Part shown: one piece after another, positions 7,545 to 12,051 of the stretch
Layout of the letters: each line of letters opens with the position of its first letter
Position numbering within the stretch: the stretch's first letter is position 1
From: Dehalococcoidia bacterium
GTDB taxonomy: Bacteria; Chloroflexota; Dehalococcoidia; E44-bin15
Length of the DNA stretch: 12,051 nucleotides
Assembly (NCBI GenBank): GCA_004377275.1
Contig: SOIC01000086.1
Location: forward strand, 1 to 12,051
Direction of reading: 5' to 3'
Program-made: the position numbers and the translations under genes
Notes under the pieces: model-generated
The model's database searches: none
The model's input: the letters and a program-made list of their open reading frames with translations, nothing else
Told to the model about the DNA's origin: nothing

Positions 7545-7723
7545 CCCTCTTCTTTGTCCTCCATCTCTCTCTCCCCCTCACTCTCACCCTCCCCTTTCTC
7601 CTTCTTCCCTCTCTTGATCACCTCAACGGTCGCCGGGGGTTGAAATACCGCAGTGGTGGGTGCCTTCTTAGCATCCTTTTTAGGCTTTTTACTCTCCCGA
7701 TGCCGGAAATCTCGCCTGCCCAT
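7541..7723 (-). CDS. Small highly charged hypothetical protein, 60 residues
   Basis: I cannot assign a function. The N-terminal half is strongly basic, with MGRRDFRHRESKKPKKDAKK at residues 1-20. A short neutral TTAVFQPPATVEVI segment follows, and the C-terminus is a low-complexity K/E/G stretch (residues 37-60). It has no membrane segment, signal peptide or cysteine, and is likely disordered. I regard it as real because a near-ideal Shine-Dalgarno GGAGGTAA (7727-7734) lies at the right distance from the ATG. A plausible promoter precedes it, and its stop overlaps the radical SAM start as ATGA. Similar basic small ORFs of this style seem familiar from Chloroflexota, but that is memory only. 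A nucleic-acid-binding or ribosome-associated role is possible. Confidence 0.72.
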   Translation of the reverse strand: MGRRDFRHRESKKPKKDAKKAPTTAVFQPPATVEVIKRGKKEKGEGESEGEREMEDKEEG

Positions 7724-7726
7724 CTC

Positions 7727-7734
7727 GTTACCTC
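7727..7734 (-). promoter_or_regulatory. Strong Shine-Dalgarno of the small charged-protein gene
   Basis: On the minus strand GGAGGTAA precedes the ATG at 7723, with 7 bases between GGAGG and the ATG. It is one of the best ribosome-binding sites in the window and is the main reason for accepting this short gene. Confidence 0.8.
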
Positions 7735-7743
7735 CGTATAAAA

Positions 7744-7772
7744 AGCTTACCAGAAGACGGTTATCTTGACAA
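7744..7772 (-). promoter_or_regulatory. Candidate promoter of the minus-strand operon
   Basis: Reading the minus strand, the -35 TTGTCA (7772-7767) is followed after 17 bases by TAAGCT (7749-7744), preceded by TGG to give a TGn-extended -10. A start near 7737 would leave a short leader carrying the Shine-Dalgarno. The -10 hexamer is weak (3 of 6). The -35 is the reverse complement of the tRNA promoter's -35, offset by one base. Confidence 0.4.
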
Positions 7773-7795
7773 GGCAGGCTGGTTATTGATACAAT
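7766..7795 (+). promoter_or_regulatory. Promoter of the tRNA-Asp gene
   Basis: A perfect -35 TTGACA (7766-7771) and a -10 TACAAT (7790-7795) are separated by 18 bases, and a TG one base before the -10 makes it extended. Transcription should begin near 7802, about 18 bases before the mature tRNA. Confidence 0.8.
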
Positions 7796-7819
7796 CCCCG
7801 ATTGAACGCCTCATGTTTT

Positions 7820-7893
7820 GGCCCCGTAGTGTAGCGGCCTAACACACCGCCCTGTCAAGGCGGAGATCGTGGGTTCGAATCCCATCGGGGCCG
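7820..7893 (+). tRNA. tRNA-Asp (anticodon GTC)
   Basis: A full cloverleaf of 74 bases can be folded. The acceptor stem is GGCCCCG (7820-7826) with CGGGGCC (7886-7892). The D stem is GTGT/ACAC, and the anticodon stem is CCGCC/GGCGG around the loop CTGTCAA with anticodon GTC at 7854-7856. The T arm is GTGGG/CCCAT around TTCGAAT. The discriminator base G at 7893 is the Asp identity base. The 3' CCA is not encoded and must be added by a CCA-adding enzyme. Seven Ts follow directly. Confidence 0.97.
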
Positions 7894-7900
7894 TTTTTTT
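7894..7900 (+). terminator. T-run directly after tRNA-Asp, possible terminator
   Basis: Seven consecutive Ts abut the discriminator base. With the GC-rich acceptor/T-arm helix just upstream they could act as a Rho-independent release site. No dedicated hairpin separates the tRNA from the T-run, so read-through into the downstream genes is equally possible. Confidence 0.4.
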
Positions 7901-7937
7901 GACATTGCGACACCAGGAGGAAGTCTTCACTACGGTC

Positions 7938-7945
7938 TATAAAAT
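7938..7945 (+). promoter_or_regulatory. Possible -10 element upstream of the acyl-CoA synthetase genes
   Basis: TATAAAAT (7938-7945) contains both TATAAA and TAAAAT. No acceptable -35 lies 16-18 bases upstream, and the TTGACA at 7899-7904 is too far away at 33 bases. Otherwise the 106-base spacer 7894-7999 holds only the T-run and the Shine-Dalgarno AAGGAGG (7985-7991). Confidence 0.25.
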
Positions 7946-7999
7946 CCAGCCTCCAAGTGGTAGGGCTTACCGAGTAGTACGAAAAAGGAGGACCTTTTA

Positions 8000-8695
8000 A
8001 TGGTCATGGATGAGATAATCGCCGCAGCTAGAAAAGAGGACAGGACATCCCTCACCGAGCTGGAATCGAAACAAATCCTGAAGGAGGTGGGGATAAATAC
8101 CACCGATATAGGGCTTGCCCGCTCCAAGGAGGAGGCGGTCGCCCACTCCCAGGAGCTCGGCTACCCGGTGGTCCTAAAAATAGTCTCTCCCGATATTCTG
8201 CACAAAACCGATGTCGGAGGGGTTAAACTGAGCCTGAATAACAAGGAAGATGTGGGTAATGCCTATGATGAGATCATCTCCGCGATAAAAAAGCACCAGC
8301 CTTCAGCGAAGATACAGGGGGTCTCGGTGCAGCCTATGGCAAGACCAGCCACAGAGGTGATCATTGGCATGAGCAAGGACCCTCAGTTTGGGCCGGTGCT
8401 CATGTTCGGGCTGGGCGGTATCCTGGTGGAAATACTCAAGGATATTTCCTTCAGGATCGTCCCGCTAACCATGAGGGATGCCAATGAGATGATCAGGGAG
8501 ATAAAGGGGTACCCTGTCCTTGAGGGCTATAGGGGTCAGGAGCCAGCTAATATCGCGGTCCTGGAGCAGATGCTGCTCAAGGTTTCCGAGTTTGTGGAGA
8601 GTAAGCCTGAGATAAAGGAGCTGGATATCAACCCCATCTTTGCCTACAGCGATAGTGCCCTGGCTATCGATGCCCGGGTGATCCTTGAACCTTGA
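8000..8695 (+). CDS. ADP-forming acyl-CoA synthetase, beta (ATP-grasp) subunit
   Basis: This is the nucleotide-binding subunit of an ADP-forming acyl-CoA synthetase (NDP-forming acetate-CoA ligase family). The enzyme interconverts acyl-CoA, ADP and phosphate with acid, CoA and ATP, conserving energy by substrate-level phosphorylation. The 231 residues match the archaeal split beta subunit, and the whole protein is one ATP-grasp (ATP-grasp_5) domain. PVVLKIVSPDILHKTDVGG covers residues 56-74. His68 corresponds to the beta-subunit histidine that is transiently phosphorylated in archaeal enzymes. FGPVLMFGLGGILVE (130-144) and ELDINPIF (207-214) are further family blocks. The Shine-Dalgarno AAGGAGG lies 8 bases before the ATG. 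The alpha gene follows after 10 bases. The acyl substrate cannot be read from sequence. Confidence 0.92.
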   Translation: MVMDEIIAAARKEDRTSLTELESKQILKEVGINTTDIGLARSKEEAVAHSQELGYPVVLKIVSPDILHKTDVGGVKLSLNNKEDVGNAYDEIISAIKKHQPSAKIQGVSVQPMARPATEVIIGMSKDPQFGPVLMFGLGGILVEILKDISFRIVPLTMRDANEMIREIKGYPVLEGYRGQEPANIAVLEQMLLKVSEFVESKPEIKELDINPIFAYSDSALAIDARVILEP

Positions 8696-8700
8696 GGGGG
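8694..8700 (+). promoter_or_regulatory. Shine-Dalgarno deciding the TTG start of the alpha subunit
   Basis: GAGGGGG overlaps the beta stop codon (TGA 8693-8695) and lies 5 bases before the TTG at 8706. It favours that start over the in-frame TTG at 8685, which would lie inside the beta gene and has no ribosome-binding site. Confidence 0.65.
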
Positions 8701-8705
8701 CCCAG

Positions 8706-10124
8706 TTGAAAGACATCGTTGGGCGGCTTGATCGGGCGTTTAACCCACGCTCTGTGGCGGTGGTGGGCGATAAGATGGAGATGGGCTATATGTGGCTGAG
8801 GAGCCTGGCCAACTTTCAGGGAAGGGTCTACTCGGTTCAGATCGATGAGAAAGAGCTTCAGGGCATCGCGGCGCTGGGGGTGAAAAATTACTCCAGCCTG
8901 CTGGATATCCCTGACGAGGTGGACTACGTCATCGTTGCTGTGCCCCGCGCCGTAGCCCCAGAGATCGTGCAGCACTGCATCCAGAAGAAGGTTGGCGGGG
9001 TAATGCTCTTTACCTCGGGTTTCGCCGAGTCGAATACCGAGGAGGGGATCAGACTCCAAGAGAATATTACCGAGATGGCCCGCGAGGCCCATCTCAACCT
9101 CATTGGGCCCAATTGCGTGGGCATCTTCAACCCGAAGATCGGGCTCAGGCATACCACCGACCAATACTGGGGCGATGGCGGCAATGTGGGGTTCATCTCC
9201 CAGAGCGGCACCCATGCCACCTTCTTCACCCTGGTGGGAGAGGTCAATGGGATCAGGATCTCTAAGTCAGTGAGCTATGGAAACGCCGCGGTTCTGGATG
9301 CCGCAGACTATCTGGAGTATCTGGGTGAGGATGAGGATACCAAGATAATCGGCATGTATATCGAGGGGGTAGAAAACGGGAGACAATTCTTTTCCTGCTT
9401 AAGGGAGATCGCCCGGCGTAAGCCGGTGCTCATCTGGAAGGGGGGCGAGACTGATGATGGAACCAGAGCCACAGCTTCACACACTGCCTCTTTAGCCGGG
9501 CCACCGCTGCTTTGGGATGCCCTGATCAAGCAATGTGGTGCGATCAAAGTAGATAACCTCGATGAAATGGTCGATACGATACAGGCATTGCTCTACGCCA
9601 AGCCAACCACCGGGAACAGGGTGGGGTTGGTTGCTATGACCGGAGGGCAATCTGTGGTGATCACCGATGCCTTCGCCAGGGCAGGGTTTGAGGTCCCGCT
9701 GCTCACTGAGCGGTCATACCGGGAATTTGCCTCCTTCTTCAATACCATCGGCTCAAGCTACCAAAATCCGCTTGATATTAGCTCCAATCTCCCCCATCTA
9801 GATCGCATTATAAGGTGTCTCGATATCCTCAATGAAGATGAGAGGATCGATGCAGTGGTTCTGGATCTCCCGGTAGTTTTCCTGACGCGTATCTCATGGC
9901 TCATCCCTAACTTCTTCGACGATCTGATCGATGCCCTATCCCTTTATAAAGAACGGTCTGCTAAACCCCTGCTCGCCATCCTCATCTCCGCCCATGCGGA
10001 GAGCGAGGCCATTGAGGCCAGAAATAAACTGGTGGCCAAGGGTATCCCCAGCTTCCCCAGCTTTGAGAGGGGGGCTAACGCCCTCAAGAAAGTCGTGGCT
10101 TACTATAAAAGCGCCGCCCCGTAA
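8706..10124 (+). CDS. ADP-forming acyl-CoA synthetase, alpha (CoA-binding/ligase) subunit
   Basis: This is the partner of the preceding beta subunit. It binds CoA and carries the phosphohistidine that passes phosphate between acyl phosphate and the ATP-grasp subunit. From the TTG at 8706 it is 472 residues, as expected for a split alpha subunit. It has an N-terminal CoA-binding Rossmann domain (about 8-130), a succinyl-CoA-ligase-like domain (about 155-285) and a C-terminal ligase-CoA domain (about 300-465). NLIGPNCVGIFNP precedes the second domain. SHTASLAG contains His259, at the place of the catalytic alpha histidine. NPLDIS (354-359) is a family block. The usual GAS loop of the Rossmann domain is altered (VVGDKMEMGY), so CoA or substrate specificity may differ. 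The beta-alpha order and 10-base gap indicate one operon. The next gene starts 58 bases downstream. Confidence 0.9.
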   Translation: MKDIVGRLDRAFNPRSVAVVGDKMEMGYMWLRSLANFQGRVYSVQIDEKELQGIAALGVKNYSSLLDIPDEVDYVIVAVPRAVAPEIVQHCIQKKVGGVMLFTSGFAESNTEEGIRLQENITEMAREAHLNLIGPNCVGIFNPKIGLRHTTDQYWGDGGNVGFISQSGTHATFFTLVGEVNGIRISKSVSYGNAAVLDAADYLEYLGEDEDTKIIGMYIEGVENGRQFFSCLREIARRKPVLIWKGGETDDGTRATASHTASLAGPPLLWDALIKQCGAIKVDNLDEMVDTIQALLYAKPTTGNRVGLVAMTGGQSVVITDAFARAGFEVPLLTERSYREFASFFNTIGSSYQNPLDISSNLPHLDRIIRCLDILNEDERIDAVVLDLPVVFLTRISWLIPNFFDDLIDALSLYKERSAKPLLAILISAHAESEAIEARNKLVAKGIPSFPSFERGANALKKVVAYYKSAAP

Positions 10125-10129
10125 TAATG

Positions 10130-10147
10130 ATACTTTTCACAAAGTAT
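10130..10147 (+). repeat. Perfect AT-rich inverted repeat before the ketosynthase-like gene
   Basis: ATACTTT (10130-10136) and AAAGTAT (10141-10147) form a perfect 7-base dyad around a TCAC loop, 5 bases after the alpha-subunit stop. It has no following T-run, so it is a poor terminator. It touches a candidate extended -10 and could be an operator half-site pair. Confidence 0.5.
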
Positions 10148-10155
10148 GCTAAGAT
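10147..10155 (+). promoter_or_regulatory. Candidate extended -10 promoter of the ketosynthase-like/thiolase genes
   Basis: TGCTAAGAT is a TGn-extended -10 (hexamer TAAGAT, 4 of 6 matches). A start near 10161 would leave a leader of about 20 bases containing the Shine-Dalgarno AAAAGGAGG (10167-10175). No -35 is obvious. Cotranscription from the acyl-CoA synthetase genes is an equal possibility. Confidence 0.3.
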
Positions 10156-10182
10156 AGGAAGGCTTTAAAAGGAGGATACTGG

Positions 10183-11601
10183 ATGGCAGGAATAACGTCT
10201 TACGGGGCTTATATACCCATTTATCGGCTTAGCAGGGAGACTATCAATGGAGTTTGGGGAGGAACGGGAAAGGGTGAGAAAGCGGTAGCCAATGCCGATG
10301 AAGATAGTTTGACGATGGGTGTAGAGGCTGCTAGAGATTGTATTAAAGGCGTTGAGAAGGATTCTATCGACGCCTTATATTTCGCCACTACTACCCCTCC
10401 TTACAAGGAAAAGCAATCGGCCAGCATCATGGCCGCGGCGTGCGACCTTAAGGAGGACATTATCACCGTTGACCTCACCAATTCCATAAGGTCGGCGACC
10501 ATCGCCATAATGATGGCCCTGGATGCGGTTAAAGCTGGCTCCGCCAGGCAGGTTCTGGTGATCGCGGCCGATACCCGACTCGGGCCGCCGGATACCGCCT
10601 TCGAGTCCCTCTTCGGGGACGGCGCCGCCGCTTTCCTCATCGGGAATGAAGGGGTCGCCGTGGAGATCGAGGGCAGCACCTGCATCACCAGCGAGTTCGT
10701 GGACTACTGGAGGCTGGAATACGACAAGATAATACGCTCCTGGGAAGACCGCTTTATTCGTGAGGAAAGCTATGTGCCTTACGTTGAAAAAGCGGTATCT
10801 GCCCTGCTCAGGAAGCAAAATCTTGCCGCCAAGGATTTTTCCAAAGCAGTTATCTATTCCCCGGATAGGAGGATGCAAGGGGCTATCGTAAAGAGCCTGG
10901 GCCTGGACCCCAAAGAACAGGTTCAGGGCCTGCTATTCGACACGGTGGGCCACACCGGGACTGCCCTGGTCCCGATGGTCCTGGTAAGCGCTCTGGAAGA
11001 GGCTAAAGCCGGAGATAGAATACTAGTTGTTAATTACGGCGACGGAGCTGACGCTCACGCACTACGCGTTACCGAGGAGATCGGGAAGCTAAAAGACCGC
11101 AGGGGGATCAAAGGTTACCTAGCATTCAAGATACAACTGGCGAACTATGGTAAGTATATGAGGTTCCGCGACCTCATGGAGTGGGAGCATGATCTCTTCA
11201 TGGAACGGAGAATGGCGCTACCGGAGGTATGGCGCCGCCGCAACTTCTATTTTAGATTCTACGGGGTTAAATGCACTAAGTGTGGCCGTATCATGGTCCC
11301 GCCACCAAACGTTTGCATCTATTGCCAGGCCGATGAGAAATACTTCGAAGAGGTACCCCTATCGGATAAGCAGGGGAAGCTGGTGACCTATAGCATGGAT
11401 GTTCGATCGCGGGCCCTCGATCCGCCGAATGTCCTGGCTGCGGTTAATTTCGACGGCGGAGGGAGGTTCTTCAGCCAGATGACAGATCGAGACCCGGATA
11501 AGATTGAGATCGGGATGACCATGGAGCTCACTTTCCGTCGAATCCATGATGCCCTGGGAATACACAACTACTTCTGGAAATGCCGGCCGGTAAGAGGGTA
11601 A
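10183..11601 (+). CDS. HMG-CoA-synthase-like (thiolase fold) protein fused to a DUF35 zinc-ribbon/OB domain; catalytic residues not conserved
   Basis: The protein has 472 residues. Residues 1-300 follow the HMG-CoA synthase/KAS III pattern: a start at GITSYGAYIP, then LVIAADTRLG (125-134), FGDGAAAFLIG (144-154), and the C-terminal half with FDTVGHTGTALVPM (252-265) and VVNYGDGADAHAL (282-294). Residues about 350-472 are a DUF35 module, with zinc ribbon C364, C367, C378 and C381 followed by an OB fold (KLVTYSMDV onward). Where the family has its acyl-accepting Cys, the segment reads DLTNSIRSATIAI, with Ile102 aligned to the Cys. The His site reads IYSPDRRM and the Asn site GHTG. It is therefore probably not a standard HMG-CoA synthase, and a scaffold or altered-chemistry role is inferred. 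A strong Shine-Dalgarno lies 7 bases before the ATG. A thiolase gene follows after 19 bases, suggesting one complex. Confidence 0.85.
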   Translation: MAGITSYGAYIPIYRLSRETINGVWGGTGKGEKAVANADEDSLTMGVEAARDCIKGVEKDSIDALYFATTTPPYKEKQSASIMAAACDLKEDIITVDLTNSIRSATIAIMMALDAVKAGSARQVLVIAADTRLGPPDTAFESLFGDGAAAFLIGNEGVAVEIEGSTCITSEFVDYWRLEYDKIIRSWEDRFIREESYVPYVEKAVSALLRKQNLAAKDFSKAVIYSPDRRMQGAIVKSLGLDPKEQVQGLLFDTVGHTGTALVPMVLVSALEEAKAGDRILVVNYGDGADAHALRVTEEIGKLKDRRGIKGYLAFKIQLANYGKYMRFRDLMEWEHDLFMERRMALPEVWRRRNFYFRFYGVKCTKCGRIMVPPPNVCIYCQADEKYFEEVPLSDKQGKLVTYSMDVRSRALDPPNVLAAVNFDGGGRFFSQMTDRDPDKIEIGMTMELTFRRIHDALGIHNYFWKCRPVRG

Positions 11602-11620
11602 CTGAAAAGGAGACCTATAT

Positions 11621-12051
11621 ATGAGAGAGAGCATTAAGGATAAAGTCGCAATCGTAGGGATGGGATGCACCCAGTTCGGGGAGCGTTGGGATGCCGACGT
11701 GGAGGACCTGATCAAAGAAGCTACCACTGAGGCCCTTGATGATGCCGGGATCGAGATTAAAGACATTCAGGCAGGATGGGTAGGCACCGGTCGTGGCTCA
11801 CAGCAGGTGCCGATGGGTCCCCCCAGTGCGATCATCGCCTCATCAGCCCTGCAAACGCAGTACATCCCGTTTACCCGGGTGGAGAATCTCTGCTGCGCGG
11901 GACAGGAGGCGCTAAGGGCGGCCGCCTTCGGTATCGCCTCTAAGTGCTACGATTGCGTACTGGCTATAGGGGTGGAGAAGCTAAAGGACACCGGCTACGG
12001 CGGGCTGGGCGAGATGTATCCCGGAAAGTGGGAGCCGCTATACGGAGCCCT
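11621..12051 (+). CDS. Thiolase family protein (SCP2/lipid-transfer type), partial at the window end
   Basis: Only the first 143 codons lie in the window. Thiolases condense or cleave acyl-CoAs through a covalent acyl-cysteine. The N-terminus KVAIVGMGCTQFGE and the block TRVENLCCAG (86-94) match SCP-x/acetyl-CoA acetyltransferase-like thiolases. The probable nucleophile is Cys91, in the NxC position. LAIGVEKLKD follows as in that group. The catalytic His and second Cys would be beyond the edge and cannot be checked. The Shine-Dalgarno AGGAG (11608-11612) lies 8 bases before the ATG, and 19 bases separate the gene from the DUF35 fusion gene. In archaea and in some steroid and aromatic degraders, such thiolases work in complex with DUF35 proteins, so this neighbour is a likely physical partner. 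Confidence 0.88.
   Translation, partial: MRESIKDKVAIVGMGCTQFGERWDADVEDLIKEATTEALDDAGIEIKDIQAGWVGTGRGSQQVPMGPPSAIIASSALQTQYIPFTRVENLCCAGQEALRAAAFGIASKCYDCVLAIGVEKLKDTGYGGLGEMYPGKWEPLYGA

Noticed and set aside
7343..7741. 132-codon plus-strand open frame
   Set aside because: It lies opposite the radical SAM and small charged genes and has a low-complexity Pro/Leu/Ser sequence coming from the pyrimidine tract. The opposite small gene has the better ribosome-binding site.
7899..7945. Promoter TTGACA (7899-7904) with TATAAA (7938-7943)
   Set aside because: The 33-base spacing is far outside the functional range. The TTGACA is partly the end of the T-run after tRNA-Asp.
8664..9215. 183-codon minus-strand open frame
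   Set aside because: It lies entirely opposite the acyl-CoA synthetase subunit genes, has no ribosome-binding site and matches no family I know. It is a codon-bias shadow.
10375..10878. 167-codon minus-strand open frame
   Set aside because: It is antisense to the DUF35 fusion gene and has no independent support.

Overview
The window reads as a housekeeping-to-metabolic stretch of a bacterial chromosome at moderately high GC. Promoters have sigma-70-like hexamers, the phenylalanyl-tRNA synthetase genes are of bacterial type, and the genes are closely packed. A two-subunit ADP-forming acyl-CoA synthetase, a molybdenum-cofactor operon, a glycyl-radical-activase-like radical SAM protein and a DUF35-linked ketosynthase/thiolase pair together suggest an anaerobe, or a facultative relative of one. 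By general resemblance I favour Chloroflexota (Dehalococcoidia-like). That is recognition from memory and not something proved here. No mobile element, CRISPR array, prophage or long repeat was seen.

Layout on the + strand, left half. Bases 1-85 are an upstream region with a near-consensus promoter that points to a leaderless pheS message. They are followed by pheS (86-1174) and pheT (1294-3678), the two subunits of phenylalanyl-tRNA synthetase. After a 131-base spacer holding two candidate promoters comes a molybdenum-cofactor operon: mobA (3810-4400), moeA (4397-5629, ATGA overlap) and a mobB-like gene with an extra C-terminal domain (5674-6324). Together these insert molybdate into molybdopterin, attach GMP, and supply a P-loop helper. 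The cell therefore probably makes MGD-type molybdoenzymes, although none is encoded here.

Centre. A short minus-strand operon converges on mobB, and the two terminal stop codons share the bases TTAA. Reading leftwards from 7723 it holds a 60-residue highly charged small protein with an ideal Shine-Dalgarno, a PflX-like (COG1313) radical SAM protein, and an acylphosphatase. Back-to-back with it is a tRNA-Asp(GTC) gene at 7820-7893. The two divergent promoters appear to share one -35 palindrome.

Right half. On the + strand lie the beta (ATP-grasp, 8000-8695) and alpha (CoA-binding/ligase, 8706-10124) subunits of an ADP-forming acyl-CoA synthetase. Next comes a 472-residue HMG-CoA-synthase-like protein fused to a DUF35 zinc-ribbon/OB domain (10183-11601), and then the start of an SCP2-type thiolase (11621 to the window end). 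The most intriguing point is that the ketosynthase-like protein appears to lack the catalytic Cys and the usual His/Asn, yet is fused to DUF35 and followed by a thiolase. The arrangement recalls the archaeal thiolase/DUF35/HMG-CoA-synthase channelling complex, but with one enzymatic partner apparently converted to a non-canonical role. Its pathway and substrate cannot be read from this window.
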